NCBI GenBank assembly: GCA_963831535.1
Contig: CAWHQP010000007.1
Location: 992,001-1,056,000 of the forward strand
Length of the DNA: 64,000 nucleotides
Reading direction: 5' to 3'
Origin: Bog-756 sp963831535
GTDB taxonomy: Bacteria; Actinomycetota; Acidimicrobiia; Acidimicrobiales; RAAP-2
The notes beneath the pieces are model-generated. The model had not been told where the DNA came from. It was given only the letters and a program-made list of their open reading frames with translations, and did not search any database. This document shows, piece by piece, positions 17,118-26,552 of this stretch (positions within the stretch are counted from its first letter, which is position 1; every line of letters begins with the position of its first letter). Both the position numbers and the translations under genes were made by a program.

Positions 17118-18286
17118 CCGAGTCCTCGCTGCTGGGCCAGGGCCTCGTTCTGCTGTTGCTCGGCGAAGGTGTCGGCAAAGGCCTCGGTGCCGTCGTTCTC
17201 CACCACGACGAAGAACAGCCAGGACCCGGGCGGGGGGTCGAGGGCCGCCTCGAGCGAGGCCTTGGACGGGAAGCAGATCGGGGTCGGCGTCAACCCCTTG
17301 TTCAGGTAGGTGTTGTACGGGGAGTGGATGGCCAGGTCAGCCGAGGTGACCGGTCCTCCATCCCTGCCCTCGGAGTAGAGGACCGTCGAATCCATCTGGA
17401 GGGGCATGTCATTGGCCAGGCGGTTGAAGATCACCCGGGCCACCGGGCCCAGGTTCTTCTGGATGACCCCCTCTTTCTCCACGATCGAGGCCACCGTGAT
17501 CAGCTGGTAGGGGGTGATCCCGAGTTTGGCCGCTCCGGCCTGGAGATCGAGGCTGTCGGCCAGACGGTCGAAGCGGTCGATCATGGTCGTGAGCAGTTGG
17601 GTATCGGTCTCCCCCGGCACCACGACGTACTGGCCGGTACCGAGCAGGCCGTCCAGATTGGTCGACCCGGCCGGCTGCCACGGCGAGCGCACCCTCCCAC
17701 TCGTGGCCACGGAGCTGAAGCCGGCCGTGGTGTGTCCGGGTATCTCCCCGACCTGGGTGGCCACCTCGGACACGGTGAAGCCGGGTGGGATCTCGATGGG
17801 ATAGACGTTGGGCCCCGCGGCGACGATCTTGTCGACGGTGCCGAAACTGCTGTTCTTGCGGAAGGCGTAGGAGCCGGGCAGCACGGTGGGGGACCCGTGG
17901 AACTGGCTCCAGATCCGGTAGGCCAGGGAGCTTCCGATGACCCCATTGGCCGCGAGCGTCGACGCCAGCTGGCTGGTCCCGCTCCCGGCACGGACGGTGG
18001 CGATGACCTGGCCCCCGGGCGCGCCTCCGGGATCGGCCTCGTGCTGGACCCAGAGGAAACCACCCACGAGGACCACCACGATCAGAGCGACCACCGCCAC
18101 CACCACCCGCCGCCACAGGAAACGCCGGCGCCGGTGGCTGTGGACCGGCGTCCGGGACCGCGCCGGGCCGGCATCGGGCTGGGATCCGACACCGTCGGGA
18201 AGTCCGGGCGCTCCTGCGTCATCGGAAGGATCCCGACCGCTGGGTCCGGTGGGATCGGTCGGCTCGCTGGGACCGCTCGTGGTCAC
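17114..18286 (-). CDS. mltG: Endolytic peptidoglycan transglycosylase MltG
   Basis: About 390 residues: a cytosolic Pro/Ser-rich N-terminus, one TM helix (RRVVVAVVALIVVVLVGGFL, about residues 50-70), a LysM-like region and the YceG catalytic domain. The catalytic Glu is in VASIVEKEGV; other signatures are RLANDMPLQMDSTVLY and KGLTPTPICFPSKASLEAAL. The enzyme cleaves nascent glycan strands at the membrane and sets chain length. GTG 18286 was chosen because it overlaps the ruvX stop (GTGA); a GTG at 18313 is in frame. Typical family motifs show NP where this protein has CFP in the PTPI loop. Confidence 0.92.
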   Translation of the reverse strand: MTTSGPSEPTDPTGPSGRDPSDDAGAPGLPDGVGSQPDAGPARSRTPVHSHRRRRFLWRRVVVAVVALIVVVLVGGFLWVQHEADPGGAPGGQVIATVRAGSGTSQLASTLAANGVIGSSLAYRIWSQFHGSPTVLPGSYAFRKNSSFGTVDKIVAAGPNVYPIEIPPGFTVSEVATQVGEIPGHTTAGFSSVATSGRVRSPWQPAGSTNLDGLLGTGQYVVVPGETDTQLLTTMIDRFDRLADSLDLQAGAAKLGITPYQLITVASIVEKEGVIQKNLGPVARVIFNRLANDMPLQMDSTVLYSEGRDGGPVTSADLAIHSPYNTYLNKGLTPTPICFPSKASLEAALDPPPGSWLFFVVVENDGTEAFADTFAEQQQNEALAQQRGLG

Positions 18287-18741
18287 GGTCGCCCTGGCCC
18301 CGAGTCGAGCCACGCCGAGAGCATGACGGCCGCCGCCGCCTGGTCCACGATCCCCCGCCGCTTCCGGCCACCGGCTCCTCCGGCGGCCAGAGACTGGTGC
18401 GCGGTGACCGTGGTCAGGCGTTCGTCGAACAGCTCGACGGGTATGTCGTGGGGCCCCAGCAGTGCCTCGAGGGCGTCGGCCTCGTCGGCGGCCTCGTCGG
18501 CGGCCCGGCGCCGTCTTCCGTCGAGGGACAGGGGGAGTCCGACAACCACCACGACAGCCCCCTCGTCGAGGATCAGGTCGACCAGAGCCCGTCGGTCCGC
18601 CGCGGCGTCGCCGGACCGGATCAGGGTCGTGCGGGGCAGGGCCATGGTTCCCGCCGAATCGGTGACGGCGATTCCGATCCGACGTGAGCCCAGATCGATA
18701 CCGACGGCCCGACCCCGACGGGTCGGTTCGTCGTGGGTCAT
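18283..18741 (-). CDS. ruvX: Putative pre-16S rRNA nuclease / Holliday junction resolvase-like YqgF
   Basis: A 152-residue RNase H-fold protein with VGIDLGSRRIGIAVTD (first catalytic Asp), VVVVGLPLSLDG, FDERLTTVTAHQSL (Glu) and a final Asp in RRGIVDQAAAAVMLSAWL. The family is implicated in 16S rRNA 5' maturation; the resolvase name comes from fold similarity. It lies between alaS and mltG, as in many actinobacteria. ATG 18741 is six bases from the alaS stop. Confidence 0.93.
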   Translation of the reverse strand: MTHDEPTRRGRAVGIDLGSRRIGIAVTDSAGTMALPRTTLIRSGDAAADRRALVDLILDEGAVVVVVGLPLSLDGRRRRAADEAADEADALEALLGPHDIPVELFDERLTTVTAHQSLAAGGAGGRKRRGIVDQAAAAVMLSAWLDSGPGRP

Positions 18742-18747
18742 GACCGG

Positions 18748-21349
18748 TCAGTCACCACGAAGGACCCGCCGTGCCTCGTCGAGGGCCCGATCGATCCCAC
18801 TCGGATCCTTACCGCCGGCCACGGCCATCTCCGGCGATCCTCCTCCCCCGCCGCCGAGGAACGGCGCCACCTGTTTGACCAGGTCACCGGCGTGGACACC
18901 GTCGATCCCCGAACGGTCGGCCGATACCGCCAGCGAGGCCTTGGCCCCATCGGGACTGCCTCCGAGCACCACCGCCCGCAGTCCGCCCGTGGTCCGGGTG
19001 GCCTGGGCCAGGTCGCGGAGCCCATCGGGCTCGAGCCCGTCCCGGCGGCCGACGACCACTCCGTCCACGGCCTCGGCGGCCAGCGACGACGCCTCGGCCT
19101 GGAGCTCACGACTCCGGGACTGCTCGAGCGAGCGCTCGGCCGCCCGCTGCCGCTCGAGGAGCCGGTCGATGGCCTCGGGGACGTGCTCGGGTTCGGTGCG
19201 CAGCAGGGCGGCGGCCTCGGCGAGCAGTCCCTCTCGGGCCACGATCCGGTCGAAGGCACTCGTGCCGGTGACGGCGAAGAGGCGTCGGGTGTTGGAGCCG
19301 ATGGATGCCTCCGAGGTGATGGTGATCGGTCCGATCATGCCCAGCGCCCCGACATGGGTCCCGCCGCACAACTCGATGGAGTGGGGCCCGGCCCGCACCA
19401 CCCGCACCTGTTCGCCGTACTTGTCCCCGAAGAAGGCCAGGGCCCCCATGGCCTCGGCCTGGGCCTTGGTGGTCACCTCCACGATGACTTCGGCATCGGT
19501 CAGCACGTCGCCGTTGGCTAGCGACGCCACCGCGGCCAGTTCCTCGGCCCCGACGTTGCCGTGATGGCTGAAATCGAACCGCAGATAGTCGGGGGCCACC
19601 CGCGACCCCTGTTGGCGCACGTGGTCGCCTAGCACGGTCCGCAGCGCGGCGTGAAGCAGGTGGGTGCCGGTGTGATTGCGCCGGAGCGCATCGCGCCGGA
19701 CGCCGTCGATCGTGGCCAGAGCGTCCTGGCCGGCGAAGATCTCGCCGGTGATGTGCACCCGGTGGGACGTCAGTCCGGGTAGGGCCGAGACGGTGTCAAA
19801 GACGGTGGCGGTACCCGTCTCGGTCACGATGGTGCCGGTGTCGCCGTCCTGGCCGCCGCCCTCGGCGTAGAACGGTGTCCGGTCGAGGAAGATCTCGGCC
19901 TGACCCTCGTGGTCTGGATCCAGATCGACCAGTACCGCCACCACTCGAGCCGGCGCGGAGTAGCCGTCGGGGCGTTGCCCGACGAACACGGTCTGGCCCT
20001 CGGTGTCGAGCACGGAGCGGTAGGCCGCTTCGCCGGCCGGCGTCTTGCCCGACCGGGCCGCGGCCCGGGCCTGGGTCCGCTGGGCCTCCATGGCCGCCTC
20101 GAATCCCTGGAGGTCGACCGACACCCCGGCCTCTTCGGCCATCTCGACGGTGAGCTCCACCGGGAAGCCGTAGGTGTCGTGCAGGCGGAAGGCCAGATCC
20201 CCCGAGACCGCCCCGGCCCCCGAGGCCAGTTCCTCTTCGAGAATGGTCGAGCCGGTGGCCAAGGTGCGGAGGAACCCGTCCTCCTCACGCCCGGTGACGT
20301 CGAGGAGAAGATGGCGCTGTTCGGCGAGGGCCGGATACGCCGAGCCCAGGATCCCGACGGCGGCATCGACCAGCCTCGGTGTCACCGCCCCGTCGAATCC
20401 CAGCTGGCGGGCCCGGCGGACGGCCCGGCGGATGATCCGTCGTAGCACGTAGCCCCGTCCCTCGTTGGCCGGGAGGACCCCGTCGGCCACCAGCATGGAC
20501 ATGGCCCGTCCGTGGTCGGCCAGGATCCGGAGGCCCACGTCCACGGCGGGGTCGTCTCCGTAGGTACGTCCGGTGATCGACTGGGCCGTCTCGATCATAG
20601 GTAAGAAGAGGTCTGTGGCGAAGATGGAGTCTGTTCCCTGGATGACGGGGAGGATGCGCTCGAGACCGGCACCGGTGTCGATACTCGGTCGGGGCAGACT
20701 CGTCGGTGGAACCGTCGCCGTTGCGGTTGTACTGCATGAACACCAGGTTCCAGATCTCCACGAACCGCTCCGACCCACCGAAGGCCGGTCCCCCTTCGTC
20801 GCCGTAGCGGGGTCCCTTGTCGAAGAAGAGCTCCGAACTCGGGCCGCATGGGCCGGTATCGCCCATCTTCCAGAAGTTGTCGTCGCCGAGGCGCTGGATC
20901 CGCTCCGGCGGGACGCCGACGATGTCGCGCCAGATCTGTTCGGCCTCGTCGTCGGTCTCGAACACCGTGACCCACACCCGGTCGCCGTCGATGCCGAGAA
21001 CCTCGGTGACCAGTTCCCAGGCGAAGGGTATGGCCTCGGACTTGAAGTAGTCGCCGAAGCTGAAGTTGCCGAGCATCTCGAAGAACGTGCAGTGGCGCTC
21101 GGTCGTACCCACTACGTCGATGTCCACGGTCCGGAAGCACTTCTGGACCGATGTGGCCCGAGGCCACGGTGGCACCTCGTCCCCGAGGAAGAACGGCTTG
21201 AACGGCACCATGCCGGCGATGGTGAAGAGTACGGAAGGGTCGTGAGGAATCAGACTGGCCGACGCCACGGACGTGTGGCCGCGCTCGGTGAAGAACCGGG
21301 TGAAGGCACCGCGGAGGTGATCGGCGTCGGGCGCCGTGGCGGAGGTCAC
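18748..21349 (-). CDS. alaS: Alanyl-tRNA synthetase, with one apparent frameshift
   Basis: The joined protein is about 866 residues, full length for AlaRS. From GTG 21349 the catalytic domain reads FTRFFTERGHTSVASASLIP, MVPFKPFFLG, TFFEMLGNFSFGDYFK and EIWNLVFMQYNRNGDGST. At 20701 one extra base breaks the frame; skipping it gives STDSLPRPSIDTGAGLERIL and the gene continues to 18748. The editing domain shows NHTGTHLLHAALR and ELCGGTHVGALGMIG (zinc and editing residues); the C-terminal DHHA1-type region ends in a Gly-rich stretch. Being essential and otherwise intact, the gene is probably functional and the frameshift an error in the sequence. Confidence 0.93.
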
Positions 21350-21360
21350 GACCTCGAATC

Positions 21361-21777
21361 CTACCGGGCCAGGTCGGAGGGGGATTTCGCCGAACGCTTG
21401 CGCCTCCGGGTTGGCCTACCGCCGCGGTCCGGTTCATGGTGGGTCGCCGGCGCTCTCGGGATGATCGGCGGATTCGAGGCCGTGGGCGCGGCGGGGATCC
21501 CGAGATCGGTGGTGACTCCCTGAGCGGCCAGGCCCGACCACAACTCCTCTTCCCGCCGCATCATCTCCTCCCGACCCGATGTCAACGCGTCGCGCAACCG
21601 GTCCCCGGCCCCACCGGCCGCCTGGCGCGCCGAGCGACCCACCTCCACCACGAGGGCGTCGGGTTGCAGGCGGGCGGCGGCCTGTTGCACCGTTCGCCGA
21701 ACCCGGCGCTCGGCCCACAACGACGATCCGGCGCCGATGGCCGCCCCGGTGACCAACCAGAAGGTGCGCTTGGGCAC
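21361..21777 (-). CDS. Small hypothetical protein with N-terminal hydrophobic segment
   Basis: 138 residues, not assigned to a named family. An N-terminal hydrophobic stretch (FWLVTGAAIGAGSSLWAERR) is followed by a predicted amphipathic helical region and a basic Pro/Arg/Lys-rich C-terminus. GTG start at 21777. It lies three bases after the DUF948 gene and 11 bases before alaS on the same strand, so it is co-transcribed with them; its topology resembles small YtxH-like envelope proteins. No function can be stated. Confidence 0.6.
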   Translation of the reverse strand: MPKRTFWLVTGAAIGAGSSLWAERRVRRTVQQAAARLQPDALVVEVGRSARQAAGGAGDRLRDALTSGREEMMRREEELWSGLAAQGVTTDLGIPAAPTASNPPIIPRAPATHHEPDRGGRPTRRRKRSAKSPSDLAR

Positions 21778-21780
21778 CGG

Positions 21781-22191
21781 TCAGGTCCTCCCGTTGCGGG
21801 ACGGAGGAACCGACGGGCCGGCGTGGTCGTTCCGCTCCTGACCCGAGGCCAGCCGTCGGATCCCGGTGGCCGCCCCCGCCCGTACGGCCAGCACCTTCAC
21901 CACGGGATTGGCGAAGGCCCGGTAGGCCAGTTTGGACGCCGAGTCCACGGTGGCATGTACCGACTCGGTCGAGTCCAGTACGGCGCCCACCCGTTCCATC
22001 TCGGTGGCGGCCTGGTCCACCACCCGTTGGGCATCGGCTACGAGGGGCACGGTCTGGCGACGGAGGTCGTCGGCCACCCGCCGGAGCGCCCGTACCTGAC
22101 GCTGGACCGAGCCCAGCGCCACCAGGAGACCGCCCACGGCCACGAAGCAGAGTATCGAGGCGATGAGGACAGCGATCTGGCCGGCGGACAT
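21781..22191 (-). CDS. DUF948-type membrane protein
   Basis: 136 residues with one N-terminal TM helix (QIAVLIASILCFVAVGGLLV) followed by a helical, probably coiled-coil region (VQRQVRALRRVADDLRRQ ... RVVDQAATEMERVGAVLD). This matches the DUF948 pattern of a membrane anchor with a cytosolic helix. Function unknown. It begins an apparent small operon ending in alaS and ruvX. Confidence 0.7.
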   Translation of the reverse strand: MSAGQIAVLIASILCFVAVGGLLVALGSVQRQVRALRRVADDLRRQTVPLVADAQRVVDQAATEMERVGAVLDSTESVHATVDSASKLAYRAFANPVVKVLAVRAGAATGIRRLASGQERNDHAGPSVPPSRNGRT

Positions 22192-22296
22192 GATCCGGTC
22201 AGTGTAGATCGTCGACGTTCTCCGGCCGGTCTCGGCTCAATGGGGTGTGGCCGGCCGGCCCGGTTCCCGAGGAAGGTCCAGCGCCCGGACCTGAAC

Positions 22297-23044
22297 TCAG
22301 GTCGACGCCATGCCCACGATGGGCTGGTTGAGGTGCATGCCCCCGGTGGAACCGGAGAAGGCGGCGTCCCCGAAGGAGAAGATGCCGCCGTCCCGGGCCA
22401 CCAGCCAGTAGCCACCGCCAGTGAGATCGGCAGCCATTCCGACGATGGGCTGGTTCAGGTGCTGGCCGCCGGTACCCCCGTGGAAGGCGGCGTCCCCGAA
22501 GGAGAAGATGCCGCCGTCCTGGGCCACCAGCCAGTAGCCGTTTCCGGTGTGGTCGGCAGCCATACCCACGATGGGCTGGTTGAGGTGCATGCCCCCCGTC
22601 GAGCCGGAGAAGGCGGCGTCCCCGAAGGCGAAGATGCCGCCGTCCCGGGCCACCAGCCAGTAGCCGTGGCCGGTGGGGGTGGCCGGCCATGCCCACGATG
22701 GGCTGGTTGAGGTGCATCCCCCCCGTCGAACCGTAGAACCCGGCGTCACCGAAGGAGAAGATGCCGCCGTCGGAGGCCACCAGCCAGTAGCCGTTTCCGG
22801 TGGGAGTTGCCGCCATACCCACGATGGGCTGGTTGAGGTGCATCCCCCCCGTCGAGCCGTAGAACCCGGCGTCACCGAAGGAGAAGATGCCGCCGTCGGA
22901 GGCCACCAGCCAGTAGCCACCGTCATCGGAACTGGCGGCCATGCCCACGACGGGTCGGTTGAGGGTCAGCCCGCCGGTGGAGCCGGAGAAGCCGGCATGA
23001 CCGAAGGAGAAGATGCCGCCGTCGGAGGCCACCAGCCAGTACCC
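22297..23044 (-). repeat. Six tandem 126-bp repeats encoding the GYWLV module
   Basis: On the minus strand the Gly codon opening each unit lies at 23044, 22918, 22792, 22665, 22539 and 22413. Intervals are 126, 126, 127, 126 and 126 bases. The single 127-base interval marks an inserted base (22684, in ggcCggc). Units differ mainly at the residue before DGGIF (Ser, Arg, Gln) and in the linker. Confidence 0.92.
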
Positions 23045-25144
23045 CGCACCGGCAAAGGTGTAGTGGTCGGCGGTCACCACCGGACTCGAGCCGTCGGCGT
23101 TGGTGAGGGAGACGTCCACCGTCGACCCAGCGGCGACACCGGACGGCGCCCGGGCCACCAGCGAGGTGCCCGACGTCACCGAGAAGGAGGCCGGGGTGGT
23201 GCCGAACCGCACCGAGGTGACGCCACTGAAGTTGTAGCCGTTGACCGTCACCGAATTCCCCCCGGCCAGCGGGCCCTTGGTGGGCAGCACACCGGTCACG
23301 ACCGGGCACACGGGGGGCGAGGTCAGTACGGCTAGGAGCCGCGACCCGACGGGTGAGCCCCATCCGCTGGCCACGTCGTAGTTGGCCGTGGCCGGATACC
23401 TCCCCTCGCTGGAGGCGAGCAGAGCGTTAGTTCCCGCCGTCACGTCGTTGAACGGGGTGCTGGCACACGATCCGGCGTCGTAGAGCACCGGGTTGACCAT
23501 CCCGGCCGGGCTGGACAGGCGCTGGTCGATCACCGCGATCATGGCCGCCCACAGGGGCGAGGCGCCGCTCGTGCCGCCCACCACGCCCCAGGTTCCTCCG
23601 CGATAGGACCAGTAGACGGCGTAACCGTGGGCCGGGTCGGCCGAGGCGGCGACATCGGGTACCTCCCGGCAGCTGGAGCGGCCGAGGGCTGCGCACTGGG
23701 CCAGGGCGGCCGGGTCGTCGACCCCGGGCCCCGTCTGCCACGACGGCTGGGCGAAGTCCGACGAGACGCCACCACCCCCGGCCCCGTAGGAGTCGTCCCA
23801 GACCGATTCGGCGGGTGGGGATCCCGCCGACACGAGTGACGTCCCCCCCACCCCGGTGACGTCGGGTTGGTCGGCCGGGTCGTCCACGGTCACCGCGGTG
23901 GACGGTTGCGTCGGATAGCAGTCGGTGGATCCCGAGTCACCCGAGGCCGCCACCACCGTCTGTCCCTGAGCTGCGGCCTCGGCGAAGAGGGCGGACTCGG
24001 TGGCCTGCTGGTCTCCCTGCATGGCCATCTGGGGCTCGCACAGACCCCAGCTGGTGGTGATGACCTTCAGCGAGGTGTCACTCACCATGTGCTCGTAGGT
24101 GTCGATGGGTCCAGTACCCGTCTGGGGGCCGGTGTACACCTTGACGGTGGCGCCCGGGGCCAGGCCGATGACGTCCTCGATATCGAGGGCGGCCTCGCCC
24201 TGTTGGACCATCGTGCCCGGACCGCCGTCGACGGGGACGTCGGTGACCGAGGTGTTGATGTTGTAGCACTGCTCGTAGTTGGTGATGTCGCTCGGCGTGT
24301 AGGGCTCCAACTCGTAGACCCCGATGCCTACACCCGTCCCGTCGAGGCCGTCACCGTAGAGCGAGCTGAGCCCGTAGGCGGTGGCCAGTTGCCCGGCGGT
24401 ATAGGCGCCGGTGTTGGCGGCGGCCAGGCAGGATCCCGGCCCGACCGAGGGCACGGCGTCGGATGCCCGCGCCGCCTCGGTGCCCCCAGGAGCCGTCGAG
24501 CCGCCGGCCGGATCGGTCACCAGTTGGGGTTGGGGGGTGGCCACCGTCGAGAGCCCGATCACCCCGGCCACCGTCGGGGCCAGGGACGAGGGGACGGCGG
24601 GCTGCTGCGGGGTGAACCGGGCCACCCGGCCGTCGGGCAGTCGGGTGGAGACGAGGGACACGTCGAGGGCCTGTTCCAGCTGGGCCGTGGAGCCGGTGAC
24701 CGGAATCAGGAGACCGTCAGGGGATGTCGGCCCGGGTTGGAGGCCAGCCGAGGTCAACCAGGATCGGGTGGCGGCGATCGTGGACGCGGTGGGCCCGAAC
24801 ATCGGGAGAAACTGACCGGCCGCCAGGTAGTGGTGGTACTCAGGCGATCCCGGCGTGGACACCGCAGCCACGAAGCCGTCCAGGGCGGTCTGGTCGCGGG
24901 GATGGAGGGCCACGTCGACGGTGACGCTGGCCGAGGCGTCGGCCGGGCCCTCGACTGCCGAGCCCGCGGGAAGGGTGGGGGTCGGACCGGCCAGGCGCAC
25001 CGAGGGTCCGAGGTCCGTCGGCGCCGCCACCCCGGCGGCCCCGGCCATCGAGCCCGTCCCCACGACCATCGCGGCCACCACGGCCAGGGACAGCACCAGG
25101 CCGGACCGCGCCGACATGCCTCGCCTCCGACCCGGCTCGTTCAT
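22297..25144 (-). CDS. Secreted S53 (sedolisin/kumamolisin) serine peptidase with IPT/TIG domain and six YWLV repeats; one apparent frameshift
   Basis: About 948 residues once one extra base at 22684 is removed. Order: signal peptide (LVLSLAVVAAMVVGTGSMAG), pro-kumamolisin activation domain (about 60-200), S53 catalytic domain with Glu and Asp in GEAALDIEDVIGL (about 316-320), oxyanion Asp in VAASGDSGSTDCYP and the nucleophile in VVGGTSGASPLWAAM (about 527), and a calcium-site-like YDVASGWGSPVG. Then an IPT/TIG domain (about 615-700) and six 42-residue GYWLVASDGGIFSFGDAGF-type repeats. S53 enzymes are acid-active, autoprocessed endopeptidases. The repeats probably form a propeller-like or wall-binding module (inference). 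The stop is TGA 22297-22299. Confidence 0.88.
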
Positions 25145-25159
25145 GGGCGACAGTCTGAC

Positions 25160-26542
25160 CTATTCCGCGCGAGTTGCTGCGTCACCGGTCTCGTCACCGT
25201 GGCCTCGTCGTTCGCCTTCGGGTCCCGGTGCCGGGGGGGCTCCGGCGTCGGACCCGTGATCACCCCGCTGATGCTTCAGGCGTTCCGCCACCACGGCCTC
25301 ATGCCCGCGGTCACTCGGCTCGTAGTAGCGGTGATCGACCAACTCGTCGGGCCGGTACTGCTGTTCGGCCCAGGCACCGGGGAGGTCGTGGGGGTAGACG
25401 TAGCCCTCGCCGTGCCCGATCGATCCCGCACTCCGGTAGTGGGCGTCCCGGAGGTGGGCGGGCACGGTGCCCCTCGGGCCCACACGGACATCGCGTTGGG
25501 CCCGACCAAGGGCCACCGTGACCCGGTTGGACTTTGGGGCACAGGCCAGATGGACCACGGCCTGGGCCAGATTGAGCTGGGCCTCGGGCAGTCCGACGAA
25601 CTCGACGGCCCGGGCGGCGGCATCGGCCACCACCAGGGCCAGGGGATCGGCCTCACCGATGTCCTCGCTGGCCAGGATGACCAGGCGGCGGGCGATGAAC
25701 CGGGCGTCCTCCCCCGCCTCCAGCATCCGGGCCAGCCAGTAGAGCCCGGCGTCGGGATCCGATCCTCGGACCGACTTGATGAAGGCGCTGACCTGGTCGT
25801 AGTGGTCGTCCTCGCCGTAGTGGTGGAGTCGGGAGTGCCTGGCCCGCTCCACATCGCCGAGCGTGACCGGTGCCTGCCCGGCCAGAGCCACGGCCACCTC
25901 CAGGGTGGTCAGGGCCGCCCGGGCATCCCCGTCGGCCAGGCCCACCAACGCCGCCACTGCGTCCGGCTCCGCCTCCGATCCCTCGGCGATCAGTCCCCGT
26001 GCGACCACCTGCTCCAGCTCCGGCTGCGACAGTGGCTCCAGCTTCCACAGCGTGGAGCGGGAGAGCAGCGGCGCGTTCACCTCGAAGAAGGGATTCTCCG
26101 TGGTCGCCCCGATGAGGACCAGCAGTCCCTCTTCCACCGACGGCAGCAGCGCATCCTGTTGGGACCGGTTGAACCGGTGGACCTCATCGAGGAAGAGGAT
26201 CGTCCCCCGGCCCTGCTCCCCGAGGAGTCGACGCGCCCCTTCTACGACTTCGCGCACGTCCTTCACCCCGGCGCTGACGGCGGACAGGGGGACGAAATGC
26301 TTGGAAGTGGCTGCGGCCACGACCGACGCCAGGGTGGTCTTGCCGGTGCCGGGCGGCCCCCAGAGGATGGCAGAAGTCAGGCGATCGGCCTCGATGAGGG
26401 CCCGCAGCGGGGCGCCCGGGCCGACCAGGTGCTGCTGGCCGATGATCTCGTCGAGCGTGGTGGGCCGGAGGCGGGCGGCGAGGGGGGCGCGGGCGGCCAG
26501 CCGCTCGTCGGCGGCGCCGGAGAAGAGATCGTCACCGGCCAC
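25160..26542 (-). CDS. rarA: Replication-associated recombination protein A (AAA+ ATPase)
   Basis: A 460-residue RarA/MgsA/WRNIP1-family ATPase that acts at stalled replication forks. Motifs: PTTLDEIIGQQHLVGPGAPL, Walker A WGPPGTGKTTLA, Walker B ILFLDEVHRFNRSQQDALL, sensor 1 LIGATTENPFFEVN and the arginine-finger region LLSRSTLWKLEPL. The C-terminal part carries GEDDHYDQVSAFIKSVRGSD, LASEDIGEADPLAL and HLRDAHYRSA, diagnostic for the family. GTG 26542. It lies ten bases downstream of aspS on the same strand. Confidence 0.94.
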   Translation of the reverse strand: MAGDDLFSGAADERLAARAPLAARLRPTTLDEIIGQQHLVGPGAPLRALIEADRLTSAILWGPPGTGKTTLASVVAAATSKHFVPLSAVSAGVKDVREVVEGARRLLGEQGRGTILFLDEVHRFNRSQQDALLPSVEEGLLVLIGATTENPFFEVNAPLLSRSTLWKLEPLSQPELEQVVARGLIAEGSEAEPDAVAALVGLADGDARAALTTLEVAVALAGQAPVTLGDVERARHSRLHHYGEDDHYDQVSAFIKSVRGSDPDAGLYWLARMLEAGEDARFIARRLVILASEDIGEADPLALVVADAAARAVEFVGLPEAQLNLAQAVVHLACAPKSNRVTVALGRAQRDVRVGPRGTVPAHLRDAHYRSAGSIGHGEGYVYPHDLPGAWAEQQYRPDELVDHRYYEPSDRGHEAVVAERLKHQRGDHGSDAGAPPAPGPEGERRGHGDETGDAATRAE

Positions 26543-26552
26543 GATGCCCGGA

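Noticed and set aside
22297..23044. Regular 126-bp spacing as a CRISPR-like array
   Set aside because: The units are contiguous coding repeats with no spacers and translate to a consistent 42-residue module.
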